From JAKAWQ01 sp035509315 (GTDB lineage: Bacteria > Pseudomonadota > Alphaproteobacteria > Acetobacterales > Acetobacteraceae), in contig DATJLS010000003.1 of NCBI GenBank assembly GCA_035509315.1, positions 124,001 to 188,000 on the forward strand: a stretch of DNA of 64,000 nucleotides, in the 5' to 3' direction. Below are positions 18,479 through 27,279 of this stretch, one piece after another. Position numbers and translations under genes: made by a program. Under the pieces are notes generated by a model, which was not told where the DNA came from, ran no database searches, and saw only the letters and a program-made list of their open reading frames with translations. Numbering within the stretch: position 1 is the stretch's first letter; each line of letters begins with the position of its first letter.

Positions 18479-19408
18479 TCAGGATTTGTTGGGCGCCATG
18501 GTGCCGAGGAGCCCGGTTGGGCGAAACACCAGCACAAGCACTAGGATCGAAAAGATGATGACATCCGTCCAGGCGACGGCGATGAATTGCCCGCCGAGGG
18601 ACTCGATAAGGCCGATGATGACACCACCCAGCATCGCGCCCGGGACATTGCCGATGCCGCCGAGCACCGCGGCGGTGAAGGCCCGCAACCCCGCAGTGTA
18701 GCCGATCATGAAGCTCGTGAAATTGTAGTAGAGGCCGAAGGCGAGGCCGGCCGCGCCGGCGAGCGCGGAGCCGGCGAAGAAGGCAACGACGATCACCCGA
18801 TCGACATCGACACCCATCATCCGCGCCGCCTCGGGATCCTGTGCGGTCGCGCGCATCGCCTTGCCGAGCTTGCTCTTCTGCACGAAAAGCCAGAGACCCA
18901 CCATGAGCACCGCCGAGACGATCCAGATCAGGAGCACGCGCAGATCCATCACAGCGCCATCGATATGGAAGCGGACCTCAGGCAGCGGGTTCGGGAAATT
19001 CTTGGTATCGGCCCCGGCGCCAAGCAGGATCACATTGAAAAGGATATAGGAGACGCCGATGGTGGTGATCATCGCCGTCGTCCCCTTGATCCCGCGCAGC
19101 GGACGCAGCGAGTAGCGCTCGATGATCACGCCAAGCACGCCGCCGGCAAGCATGCTGACGATGAGCGCCACGAGCAACGCTCCGACAAGGGGAAGTCCGG
19201 TCAGAATCACGCTCTGACCGGACAACCCGAAAGCCTGCAGCACCCACATGCCGACAAAGGAGCCAATCATAAACACATTGAAATGTGCGAAGTTGATCAG
19301 CTCCATGATGCCGTAGACGAGCGTGAAGCCGAGCGCCAGCAGCGCGTACATCCCGCCCAGGCTCAGCCCATTGATCACCTGCTGGATGACCAGGGTAGTT
19401 TCGGACAT
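18479..19408 (-). CDS. livH: Branched-chain amino-acid type ABC transporter permease LivH
   Basis: 309 residues, about eight hydrophobic segments, beginning with INGLSLGGMYALLALGFTLVYGIM, the usual LivH N-terminal helix. The conserved TAGLRAFTAAVLGGIGNVPGAM loop near residue 240 is the ATPase-contact region. It forms the permease heterodimer with the LivM half of the fused protein in the inner membrane. Gene spacing (51 bp to the binding-protein gene, 17 bp to the fusion gene) fits one operon. Confidence 0.93.
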   Translation of the reverse strand: MSETTLVIQQVINGLSLGGMYALLALGFTLVYGIMELINFAHFNVFMIGSFVGMWVLQAFGLSGQSVILTGLPLVGALLVALIVSMLAGGVLGVIIERYSLRPLRGIKGTTAMITTIGVSYILFNVILLGAGADTKNFPNPLPEVRFHIDGAVMDLRVLLIWIVSAVLMVGLWLFVQKSKLGKAMRATAQDPEAARMMGVDVDRVIVVAFFAGSALAGAAGLAFGLYYNFTSFMIGYTAGLRAFTAAVLGGIGNVPGAMLGGVIIGLIESLGGQFIAVAWTDVIIFSILVLVLVFRPTGLLGTMAPNKS

Positions 19409-19459
19409 GTTCGGCCGTCTCCCGGACGTTTCGCCTACGGTTTCGTCAGCGCGCCGCGT

Positions 19460-20707
19460 TCAGCTCGTGGGAGCCACCCCGATATATTTGAACTGGTGGA
19501 TGGTGTCGTCGAGCGGGTATTTTTTGTTCTCCGTCACCTGAAAGATGCTGACCGTTCGATCGAGGATGTCGCCATTCTGGTCGAACTGCACCGTGCCCTG
19601 CAGCGTCTGGGTCTTCGAATTCTGGATGGCATCGCGCACCGTGGCCCGCGTTACTGGCTTGCCGGCATTCACGAGGCTTGCGACCGCGTTGATGATGACA
19701 AGCCCAGCGTCATAGGACGTGATCGAATAGTCCGAAGGCAGAATATGGTAGGTTGACTGGAAGAGTTCGACGAACGGCTGCACCTTCGGATCCTCGGTCA
19801 GGTGCGGACCGGCGATCGTGCAGTACCAGCCCTCGGCCGCCGGGAAACCGACGCCGGTCAGCATCTGCGGGTCGTAAAGCCCGTCGCCGCCACCTTTCGG
19901 CATCGCCTGCGGCAGGATGCTATAGGCCTGCTTCACCAGCTTGGCGCCGGCAAGCATGACGCCGCCATAATAGAGTGAATCCGGATTCGTCGCCTTGATC
20001 TTGGTAAGAGAGACCGTGTAGTCGGCCTCTTTCGGGTCGAGCCGGTCGCGGCCGAGCACCTTGATGCCCTTCTCCTTCGCCCGTGCCTGGAACGTATCGG
20101 CGATGCCCACGCCATAGGCGCCCGAATCGTCGAGCACGTAGACGGACTTCACCTTGAGCACGTCTGCATAATAGTTCGCCAGCGCCGGACCCTGGTAAGC
20201 GTCGGTCGTGAGGGTTCGGAAATAGATCGCCTTGCCCGAGGGATCGAATTCCGCGGCGAATTTCGGATTGGTGATGTCGGGATTGGTCGAGGACGGCGTG
20301 ATGATGGCGAGGTCGCCCTCGCTCAGGATCGGTGCCATCGCCTTGCCGGCGCCGCTCATTTGCGGTCCGATCGCGGCCAACACATCGGGATCGGCGACAA
20401 AGGCGCGGGCATTGGTCGCCGCCTGCGCGGGATCGTACTGGCCGGCGGTCGCGGTGGCGTCGTTCATCACCATCGGAACAAGCTTATAGCCCTTGATCGT
20501 GCCGGCATCGTTCGCCTGCTGGATGGCAAGCAGAGCGCCGTCCTTCATTTGCGCGGCGCTTTGCGCATCAGCGCCGGTGAGCGAAAAATCAATACCGATC
20601 TTGATCACCTTGTCGGCCGCCAGCGCCGGTCGGAGACCGGCTCCGATCAGCGTGGTCGAGGCCGCTGCGCCGGCAATCAGCTTGCCGGCGGAACGCCGTG
20701 TCAGCAT
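19460..20707 (-). CDS. ABC transporter periplasmic substrate-binding protein (LivJ type)
   Basis: 415 residues from MLTRRSAGKLIAGAAAS, a signal peptide with Arg-Arg; an AGGGGGG-rich site lies about 6 nt upstream. The frame extends another 143 codons upstream but this part has no signal or family character and was dropped. The mature part has the periplasmic-binding-protein type 1 fold seen in Leu/Ile/Val binding proteins (KIGIDFSLTGADAQSA at the start, a cleft region SSTNPDIT near 130). It is the first gene of the transporter operon. The solute is not deducible. Confidence 0.9.
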   Translation of the reverse strand: MLTRRSAGKLIAGAAASTTLIGAGLRPALAADKVIKIGIDFSLTGADAQSAAQMKDGALLAIQQANDAGTIKGYKLVPMVMNDATATAGQYDPAQAATNARAFVADPDVLAAIGPQMSGAGKAMAPILSEGDLAIITPSSTNPDITNPKFAAEFDPSGKAIYFRTLTTDAYQGPALANYYADVLKVKSVYVLDDSGAYGVGIADTFQARAKEKGIKVLGRDRLDPKEADYTVSLTKIKATNPDSLYYGGVMLAGAKLVKQAYSILPQAMPKGGGDGLYDPQMLTGVGFPAAEGWYCTIAGPHLTEDPKVQPFVELFQSTYHILPSDYSITSYDAGLVIINAVASLVNAGKPVTRATVRDAIQNSKTQTLQGTVQFDQNGDILDRTVSIFQVTENKKYPLDDTIHQFKYIGVAPTS

Positions 20708-21218
20708 AGCTACCCCCCTTGGTGAAACTCCAGCCTCTCCGTTTAAGCAAGACAGAGGCCAACTTGTCACTAATCTGTTTTGCGCTGCTTGCATAGCGAA
20801 ACGGCAGCCAGCGCCGGCGCCTGTCCCCCGGCCAGAACATGCGGAAACCGCGGGAACGACCAATTCGCAGACCATATATTTTCCATACTTTATCTGTATA
20901 GAGAGTAGGGAGATCAACGCCCGAATCGCGCCCCCTGTCAGAGTCCGGGGCCATCGGAAGGCCAAGCCGTGAGAATTCCTGCACCCCGGCAAAGAGCACG
21001 CAAGATCCGCAAGTTGACGAATGATGCCGCGACTTTGAAGTGATGCCGCAAGGGGTTGCAGGATCGCCTTGCACAATATCGAAGCAGACTGGCCGATCGC
21101 GAAGCAGATTCCGGCATCGGGCCCTGGCGCAGCCACCCTCGCCAGATCGTGAACCGAAGGCTAGAACCGGACCGCCGGGTCAAGCCTGGAGCCGACGACG
21201 AGGAGGTGCGCGATCGCA
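20708..21218. promoter_or_regulatory. Divergent intergenic region upstream of the transporter operon and the RraA-glcB operon
   Basis: 511 bp without a supportable gene. Around 20868-20910 is a clearly A/T-rich stretch (TATATTTTCCATAC, TATCTGTATA) in otherwise GC-rich DNA, which suits a promoter or operator, probably for the leftward transporter operon. I could not fix a -35/-10 pair. An AGGAGG at 21201-21206 is the ribosome binding site of the rightward gene, 12 nt from its ATG. Confidence 0.35.
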
Positions 21219-21932
21219 ATGCTGAAGCCTGAGACCCTGCACCAGCTCCGCGAGGCAAGCACTGCCACCCTCACCACTCAGCTCTTCCGCCGCGGCTTCC
21301 GCAATCTCTTCATGCAGGGCATCCACCCCCTCTCACCGCCGCGCCGCAACCTCGTCGGCCCGGCCTTCACCCTCCGTTACATTCCCGCGCGCGAGGATCT
21401 CGACGTGATCGAAGCCTATGCCGATCCCAAGCACCCGCAACGCAAAGCGATCGAGACCATGCCGGAGGGGCATGTCCTGGTGATCGATTGCCGCGGCGAT
21501 GCGCGCGCCGCTTCCGCCGGCCATATCCTTCTCACCAGGCTTGCCGTGCGCGGCGCGGCCGGCTTCGTCTCCGACGGCGGCGTGCGCGATTCCGCGCCCA
21601 TCGCGGCAATGGATTTTCCGGTCTTCTGCGCCGGCCCGTCGGCGCCGCTCGGCCTGATCGCGCATCATGCGGCCGAGTTTGGCGTTGCCATCGGCTGCGG
21701 TGGCGTCGCTGTCTTCCCGGGTGACATCATCGTGGGCGATGCCGACGGGGTGGTGGCGATTCCGGCGGCGATCGCCGCAGAGGTCGCCGCCGATGCCGCC
21801 GCGCAGGAGGCGATGGAGGAGTTCATCCAGAAGCGCGTCGCCAGTGGCGCAACTCTGCCGGGCACCTATCCCCCGAGCGAGGAGACACGCGCAGCCTACG
21901 CTGTCTGGCAGAAAACACACGTACGCGGCTGA
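21219..21932 (+). CDS. RraA-like / HMG-CHA aldolase-type protein
   Basis: 237 residues of the RraA/dimethylmenaquinone-methyltransferase-like fold. The metal/substrate motif GFVSDGGVRDSAPI contains the Arg-Asp pair seen in 4-hydroxy-4-methyl-2-oxoglutarate aldolase/oxaloacetate decarboxylase members, and HVLVIDCRGD precedes it. Metabolic members cleave 4-carboxy-4-hydroxy-2-oxo acids to pyruvate or decarboxylate oxaloacetate; true RraA binds RNase E. At this length, and beside malate synthase G and a tetronate kinase, an acid-metabolising role is more likely. Twelve bp separate its stop from the glcB start. Confidence 0.8.
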   Translation: MLKPETLHQLREASTATLTTQLFRRGFRNLFMQGIHPLSPPRRNLVGPAFTLRYIPAREDLDVIEAYADPKHPQRKAIETMPEGHVLVIDCRGDARAASAGHILLTRLAVRGAAGFVSDGGVRDSAPIAAMDFPVFCAGPSAPLGLIAHHAAEFGVAIGCGGVAVFPGDIIVGDADGVVAIPAAIAAEVAADAAAQEAMEEFIQKRVASGATLPGTYPPSEETRAAYAVWQKTHVRG

Positions 21933-21944
21933 CGGAGAATGACG

Positions 21945-24110
21945 ATGGAACGGATCAGCGCCGGCGGGCTCGCCGTGGCCCGCCCACTCTTCGATTTCGT
22001 GAACGCGGAGGCACTGCCGGAAACCGGCATCACCGCGTCTGCGTTCTGGGATGGGCTTGGCCGCCTCATCGGCGAGTTTGCCGGCACCAACCGCGCCCTG
22101 CTCGAGCGCCGGGATGCATTGCAGGAGCGGATCGACGACTGGCACCGCGCCAAGCGCGGCAAGCCCTTCGACGAAGCCGCCTATGCCGCGTTCCTGCGGA
22201 AGATCGGCTATCTCCTGCCGGAACCGGCGGATTTCACCATCACCACACGGGGTGTCGATCCCGAGATTGCCGAGATGGCGGGGCCGCAGCTCGTGGTGCC
22301 GGTGATGAACGCGCGCTACGCGCTCAATGCCGCCAATGCGCGCTGGGGCAGCCTCTATGATGCGCTCTATGGCACCGATGCGCTGCCCGAGGATGATGGC
22401 GCAACGCGGGGCCCAGGCTACAATCCGGCGCGCGGGGCGCGCGTGATCGCCCGCGGCCGACAGATTCTCGACCAGGTGGCGCCGCTATCCTCCGCCAGCC
22501 ATGCCGACCTCGCGGCCTATCAGGTCGAGCGTGGAGCGCTCGTCGGCGTCCGCGAGGATGGGCAGAAGACCACGCTCGCCCGGCCCGAACAGTTCGTGGG
22601 CTATCGCGGCGACCCGACCCACCCCGACAGCGTGCTGCTTAGCAACCACAAGCTGCATGTCGAAATCCGCATCGATCCCGCCCATCCCATCGGCCGGACC
22701 GATCGCGCTCACATCGCCGATATCCTGCTCGAGGCGGCGATCACCACCATCGTCGATCTCGAGGATTCGATCGCCGCGGTCGATGCCGAGGACAAGGTTG
22801 CCGCCTATCGCAGCTGGCTCGGGCTGATGCGCGGCACGCTCACCGCGCGCTTCGAGAAGGACGGCCGCGCGGTCGATCGCGCGCTGGCGCCGGACCGTAC
22901 CTACGCGTCCCCCGACGGCACGTCCTTTGCCTTGCCCGGGCGCAGCCTCATGCTCGTGCGCAATGTCGGACACCATATGATGACGGACGCCGTGCTTGAC
23001 GGGGCGGGCAAGGAGATCCCGGAAGGCATCCTGGACGCCGCGGTGAGCGTCGTGATCGGAATGCATGATTTGCGCGGGAACGCCCCGCGCCGCAACAGCC
23101 GCGCCGGGGCGATCTACATCGTCAAGCCCAAGATGCACGGGCCCGATGAGGTTGCCTTCACCAATGCGCTGCTCGGCCGCGTCGAGGAAATGCTGGCGCT
23201 GCCGCGCAACACGGTGAAGATGGGCATCATGGACGAGGAGCGGCGCACCACGGTGAACCTCAAAGCCTGCATCCAGGCGGCATCGGAGCGGGTGGTCTTC
23301 ATCAATACGGGCTTCCTCGACCGCACAGGGGACGAGATTCACACCTCGATGGAAGCCGGGCCGATGATCCGCAAGAACGACATGCGGCGCGCACCCTGGA
23401 TGCTCGCCTACGAGGACTGGAATGTTGATGTCGGCCTCGCCTGCGGCCTTGCCGGCAAGGCCGAGATCGGGAAGGGCATGTGGGCGATGCCAGACCGGAT
23501 GGCGGACATGCTGGCCCAGAAGATCGCCCATCCAAAGGCGGGCGCGAACACGGCCTGGGTTCCCTCGCCCACCGCGGCAACGCTGCACGCGCTTCATTAT
23601 CACGCCGTGGACGTTGCCGAGCGCCAGGCGGAGCTCACGGGCAAGAAACGGGCGAAGCTTGCCGATCTCCTCATCATTCCGACCGCGGACGGGACCAACT
23701 GGTCGGCCGAGGCCGTGCAGGAAGAGCTCGACAACAATGCCCAGGGCATCCTCGGCTATGTCGTGCGTTGGATCGACCAGGGGATCGGCTGCTCGAAAGT
23801 GCCGGACATCCACGATGTCGGGTTGATGGAGGATCGCGCGACGCTGCGTATTTCGAGCCAGCACATCGCCAACTGGTTGCATCAGGGGATCGTCTCGCGC
23901 GAGCAGGTGTTGGCGACGATGCAGCGCATGGCCGCCGTGGTGGACCGGCAGAACACAGACGATCCGGCATACCGGCCGATGGCTCCCGGATTCGATGGGC
24001 CGGCCTTCCGCGCTGCCTGCGACCTCGTCTTCAAGGGCCGCGAGCAACCGAACGGCTATACGGAATGGATCCTGCACCGCTATCGGCGGGAGGCGAAGGG
24101 CTTGGCTTGA
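21945..24110 (+). CDS. glcB: Malate synthase G
   Basis: 721 residues, the length of the monomeric G-type enzyme. It condenses glyoxylate with acetyl-CoA to malate. Visible family segments include LEDSIAAVDAEDK near residue 270, the Arg/metal region RNVGHHMMTDAV near 345, GIMDEERRTTVNLKACI near 430 and FINTGFLDRTGDEIHTSMEAGP near 450. GGAG lies 5-7 nt before the ATG at 21945; another in-frame ATG at 21939 is too close to that site. No isocitrate lyase is present nearby, so it may serve glycolate or glyoxylate use rather than the full shunt. Confidence 0.96.
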   Translation: MERISAGGLAVARPLFDFVNAEALPETGITASAFWDGLGRLIGEFAGTNRALLERRDALQERIDDWHRAKRGKPFDEAAYAAFLRKIGYLLPEPADFTITTRGVDPEIAEMAGPQLVVPVMNARYALNAANARWGSLYDALYGTDALPEDDGATRGPGYNPARGARVIARGRQILDQVAPLSSASHADLAAYQVERGALVGVREDGQKTTLARPEQFVGYRGDPTHPDSVLLSNHKLHVEIRIDPAHPIGRTDRAHIADILLEAAITTIVDLEDSIAAVDAEDKVAAYRSWLGLMRGTLTARFEKDGRAVDRALAPDRTYASPDGTSFALPGRSLMLVRNVGHHMMTDAVLDGAGKEIPEGILDAAVSVVIGMHDLRGNAPRRNSRAGAIYIVKPKMHGPDEVAFTNALLGRVEEMLALPRNTVKMGIMDEERRTTVNLKACIQAASERVVFINTGFLDRTGDEIHTSMEAGPMIRKNDMRRAPWMLAYEDWNVDVGLACGLAGKAEIGKGMWAMPDRMADMLAQKIAHPKAGANTAWVPSPTAATLHALHYHAVDVAERQAELTGKKRAKLADLLIIPTADGTNWSAEAVQEELDNNAQGILGYVVRWIDQGIGCSKVPDIHDVGLMEDRATLRISSQHIANWLHQGIVSREQVLATMQRMAAVVDRQNTDDPAYRPMAPGFDGPAFRAACDLVFKGREQPNGYTEWILHRYRREAKGLA

Positions 24111-24121
24111 GGGCAGCGGAC

Positions 24122-25147
24122 GTGCTGCGCACACCGAATCTCGTCCTCCTGGCCTCCGCATTGACCGAGGCGTGCCAGGATCTCTATGCGCGGCGCCTCG
24201 CCGCCACACTCGACGTGCCCGTGCAGAGCCTCGCCGGCCGTACGCCGCTCGCTGACGAAGCCGCCTATACGGCCGCGCGCGCGGCCTGGGAAGGGCTGGA
24301 TGCGGAGACACGGCCGCTGATCGCCCTTTCGGTTCTGCCTGCCTTCGCGCCTTTTGCATCACAGCTCGGCGCGCGGCGCGCCGTGGTGCTGGCCCATCAG
24401 CCGCTCGCCGAGGCTTCGGGCCTGCCCGAGGCGGAGCGCGAATGGCTGGCGGTTGCCGAGCGTCAGGTGCTGGCATTCTCTCCCGATCTCATCGCCAGCA
24501 GCGAAGCGGCGGCCGAGGCGATTGTCCGGGAAGCGGCGGTGCCGCGCGGGCGGATCACTGTTATCGCCCCGCCCACGCCGGCGCTTGCCCGCGTTCGCGG
24601 ATCGGGCGGGCCGAACGTGCGAATCCTCGCCAAAGGCGCGCTTCTGGGGGCGAGCGCGCACGAGGTCTTGCTCACCGCGCTCGCCGGGCTTGCCGATCTC
24701 GACTGGCAGCTCTGCATTGCTGGCGCCGCGCCGGACGCGGATTATGCGACCTCGCTCATGCGGCTCGTCGGTGAACTCGGACTCGTCTCCCGGGTACGCT
24801 TCGCGCAGCCGACGGCGGATGCCACAGAGCATGAGGCTCTATGGCAGGCGACGGACCTCTTCGCGCTCGCCGCAACCGGGCCTGGCTATCGCATGGAAGT
24901 TGCCGCGGCGCTCAAGCGCGGCGTGCCGGTCGCCATCTGCGGCGACCCGGCGACAGCTCCCGAAATTCCACCGGAAGCGGGCGCGATCGCCCCGCCCGGC
25001 GATCATGCGCAGCTTGCCAAGGTGCTCAGACGGCTCGTCTTCGATGGCGCGCTCCGGCGCGAGATGGCCGAGGCGGCTTGGCGCGCGGGCTCCGCCTTGC
25101 CGCAGGGAGAGGCGGCAGCCGCGCGTCTGGCCGCGGCACTCGGCTAG
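24122..25147 (+). CDS. Glycosyltransferase, GT4/GT1-like
   Basis: About 341 residues. The C-terminal half has the GT-B pattern: a second Rossmann domain starting VRILAKGALLGASAHEVLL, WQLCIAGAAPDADY, ATDLFALAATGPGYRMEVAAALKRGVPVAI (the EX7E-like donor site with Glu before VAAAL), and GAIAPPGDHAQLAKVLRRLV. Start is GTG at 24122 after GAGGG, or TTG at 24107 overlapping glcB. It lies within an acid-metabolism operon, which is unusual. The acceptor is unknown. Its TAG stop coincides with the CTAG at the left end of a dispersed repeat. Confidence 0.75.
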   Translation: MLRTPNLVLLASALTEACQDLYARRLAATLDVPVQSLAGRTPLADEAAYTAARAAWEGLDAETRPLIALSVLPAFAPFASQLGARRAVVLAHQPLAEASGLPEAEREWLAVAERQVLAFSPDLIASSEAAAEAIVREAAVPRGRITVIAPPTPALARVRGSGGPNVRILAKGALLGASAHEVLLTALAGLADLDWQLCIAGAAPDADYATSLMRLVGELGLVSRVRFAQPTADATEHEALWQATDLFALAATGPGYRMEVAAALKRGVPVAICGDPATAPEIPPEAGAIAPPGDHAQLAKVLRRLVFDGALRREMAEAAWRAGSALPQGEAAAARLAAALG

Positions 25148-25259
25148 AGTGCGATGAGTTCAGATCGTCGCGCTCTGGTTTTCCCCCGGATCCATTTGAT
25201 GGCTTCCCCTTGGGCTTTGGCGGATTGCCCCGCGAGTCCGCCAAAGCCATATTGATCTC
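25144..25259. repeat. Dispersed repeat family C, copy 1
   Basis: A 116-bp element starting CTAGAGTGCGATGAGTTCAG and ending GCCATATTGATCTC. It contains an inverted pair, GGCTTTGGCGGAtt with tCCGCCAAAGCC. Related copies are at 26563, 31855 and 43838. The left end overlaps the glycosyltransferase stop codon and the right end touches the ATG of otnK. Confidence 0.8.
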
Positions 25260-26537
25260 ATGCCACTGCTCGGAGCCATCGCCGACGATTTCACGGGCGC
25301 CACCGATCTCGCCGGCATGCTCGTAAAGGGCGGCATGCGCACGGTGCAGATGATCGGCGTGCCATGCCGCGGGGAGAGTGTGGCGGACTACGACGCTGTC
25401 GTGGTTTCACTCAAGTCGCGCACCGCGCCGGTAGATTTTGCATGCGCGCAGAGCCTTGCCGCGCTTGCCTGGCTTCGCGCCACCGGCTGCCAACAATTCT
25501 TCTTCAAATATTGCTCGACGTTCGACAGCACCGATCAGGGAAATATCGGGCCCGTGGCCGATGCCTTGCTCCAAGCGCTCGGGGCGCGCTTCGCGCTCGC
25601 CTGTCCGGCCTTTCCGGCGAATGCCCGCAGCGTCTATCAGGGTCACCTCTTCGTCGGTGCGAAGCTGCTCAGCGAGAGCGGCATGGAGAATCATCCGCTG
25701 ACACCGATGCGTGATCCGAACCTCGTGCGCGTGCTCGGGCGGCAGACTCGAGGGGGTGTCGGGCTCGTGCCCTATGTCACGGTTGCCAAAGGTGCTGCCG
25801 CCATCGCGGCCGAGATGGAAGCGCTCGAGGCAGCCGGGCAGCGCTATGCGATCGTCGATGCGGTGAGCGAGAAGCACTTGCTTGCGATCGGCGAAGCGGC
25901 GGCGGACCACAAGCTGATCACCGGCGGCTCGGGCATCGCGATGGGCCTGCCCGAGAATTTCCGCCGTGCCAGCCTGCTGCCGGCTGCCGTCGGGGCCAAG
26001 GCGGCGCAACTGCCCGAGGTTGGAGGTCATGCCGCGATCCTCGCCGGGTCGTGCTCACCCGCGACACTCGCTCAGATCGCCGAGGCGACGGACCTGCCAC
26101 GCTTGCAGCTCGATCCGCTGGTCACTCCTGATGCGGAACGATTGGCCGAAGAGGCTCTCGCCTGGATAGAAGGGAGGCTCGGCGCGGTGCCGATCCTGAT
26201 CGCCGCCTCGGCGCCCCCTGAACAAGTCGCAGCCCTGCAGGCGCGACTTGGGCGTGAGCGCGCGGGCGCGCTCATCGAGGCAACGCTGGCAACGATTGCC
26301 GAGAGGCTTGTCGCACGCGGCGTGCGTCGCCTCGTGGTGGCTGGCGGCGAGACATCGGGCGCGGTGGTCGCCCGCCTTGGTGTTCGCCGCCTCACGATCG
26401 GCGAAGAGATAGCTCCGGGCGTGCCTTGGACCTTCGCCGAAGGCGCCGGACCAGACCTGCTGCTCGCGCTCAAGTCCGGCAATTTCGGCGCCCGCACCTT
26501 CTTCCGCGATGCCTTCGCGAGGCTCGCCAAGCGCTGA
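25260..26537 (+). CDS. otnK: 3-oxo-tetronate kinase (four-carbon acid sugar kinase)
   Basis: 425 residues. The N-terminus MPLLGAIADDFTGATDLAGM is the hallmark of the DUF1537/OtnK family (DDFTGATD substrate loop), FKYCSTFDSTDQGNIGP is the second substrate loop, and the C-terminal nucleotide-binding domain has RRLVVAGGETSGAVV. OtnK phosphorylates 3-oxo-tetronates for later decarboxylation to dihydroxyacetone phosphate. The usual partners (OtnC, OtnI, denD) are not in the window; the RraA-like protein could act on the same route, but that is inference. No Shine-Dalgarno sequence is visible because a repeat abuts the ATG. Confidence 0.9.
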   Translation: MPLLGAIADDFTGATDLAGMLVKGGMRTVQMIGVPCRGESVADYDAVVVSLKSRTAPVDFACAQSLAALAWLRATGCQQFFFKYCSTFDSTDQGNIGPVADALLQALGARFALACPAFPANARSVYQGHLFVGAKLLSESGMENHPLTPMRDPNLVRVLGRQTRGGVGLVPYVTVAKGAAAIAAEMEALEAAGQRYAIVDAVSEKHLLAIGEAAADHKLITGGSGIAMGLPENFRRASLLPAAVGAKAAQLPEVGGHAAILAGSCSPATLAQIAEATDLPRLQLDPLVTPDAERLAEEALAWIEGRLGAVPILIAASAPPEQVAALQARLGRERAGALIEATLATIAERLVARGVRRLVVAGGETSGAVVARLGVRRLTIGEEIAPGVPWTFAEGAGPDLLLALKSGNFGARTFFRDAFARLAKR

Positions 26538-26562
26538 TCCCAGCCGGCCGCGCAGCAAGACC

Positions 26563-26725
26563 AAGATGGCTTCTGGTGGAATCGCGGCAATCCGCGAAGG
26601 GGTTCCGCGCCGGCAAATCGGCGGGAAGGCCCGACGCCTGGCAGTCCACCAAAGCCCAAAGGGAAGCCATCAAATTGATCGAGAAAGCAAATCCAGAGCG
26701 CGTTGACCTGAAATCATCACGCTCT
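26563..26725. repeat. Dispersed repeat family C, copy 2 (with extra middle)
   Basis: Inverted relative to copy 1. It begins AGATGGCTTCTGGTGGAATC, contains an insertion of about 60 bp relative to other copies, and ends with AAATCATCACGCTCTC. It lies between convergent otnK and the histone-like gene and holds no gene. Confidence 0.7.
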
Positions 26726-26827
26726 CAAGCGGGCTGAGATCGCCCGGGCTGCCCCATCCCGCTCTTGGTCATTGTTCTAAAGCGTGGCTCAGACCTGCGG
26801 TGATTCCACCTTCGGTCGTCACACTCC
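26726..26827. repeat. Composite repeat B+A, copy 1
   Basis: The first half (B) reads AGCGGGCTGAGATCGCC ... CATCCCGCTCTTGG and can pair with itself. After ATTGTTCTAAA comes the family A unit GTGGCTCAGACCTGCGG ... CACACTC. The same B+A order is seen at 28894, 38893 (inverted, about one and a half copies) and 46817, so B and A behave as one element of about 100 bp. Confidence 0.75.
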
Positions 26828-26858
26828 AGGGCCGGAATCCCATGTCTGTCCCGTCTTC

Positions 26859-26887
26859 AAAAAAGAAGGGCGCCGAGAGGCGCCCTT
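26859..26887 (-). terminator. Rho-independent terminator of the histone-like gene
   Basis: Read on the minus strand: AAGGGCGCC, loop TCTC, GGCGCCCTT (9-bp perfect stem with a 4-nt loop), then C and six T. It lies 26 bp after the stop of the histone-like gene. Confidence 0.9.
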
Positions 26888-26913
26888 CCAAAGTCTCGAA
26901 GAACGGGCGCTTC

Positions 26914-27279
26914 TCAGCCCATCTCGTCGGTCTCGGTCGAGAAGGATTCCATCATGGCAGGCGCCGCGGCAGCCTTGCGCGCGCGGCGCACTGGCGCCTT
27001 GCGCGCCTTCTTCGCCACCTTGCGGGCAGGGGCCTTGCGAGCGGCCGTCTTGCGCCGGGCCGTCTTCTTTTTCGCGGCGACCTTGCGTGTGGTCGTCTTG
27101 CGGGCGGCGGTCTTGCGCCGGGTCGTCGTCTTCTTCGCGGCGACCTTGCGCGTCGCCGTCTTGCGGACAGCGGTCTTGCGCCGGGTCGTCTTCTTCTTCG
27201 CCGCAGCCTTGCGCGTCGTCGAACGTATCGCCATTGCCTGAGCGCGCGGCGGCTTGGCGCCGGTTTCTTCGTTGCTCAC
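26914..27279 (-). CDS. Histone H1-like Lys/Arg/Ala-rich DNA-binding protein
   Basis: 121 residues with a GTG start 9 nt after AAAGGAG. After a short acidic head (SNEETG), residues about 20-110 consist of repeated basic blocks built on KxAxRKTATRKVAAKKKT; short units such as KTAARKT and KVAAKK recur several times. A short acidic tail (STETDEMG) ends the protein. Such low-complexity basic proteins (AlgP/HC1-like) bind DNA and compact the nucleoid in some bacteria. The gene has its own strong terminator and likely its own promoter. The DNA-binding role is inference from composition. Confidence 0.85.
   Translation of the reverse strand: MSNEETGAKPPRAQAMAIRSTTRKAAAKKKTTRRKTAVRKTATRKVAAKKTTTRRKTAARKTTTRKVAAKKKTARRKTAARKAPARKVAKKARKAPVRRARKAAAAPAMMESFSTETDEMG

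Noticed and set aside
22485..24476. A 663-codon open frame on the minus strand
   Set aside because: It is antisense to malate synthase G, has no recognisable domain and follows the GC3 pattern of a shadow frame.
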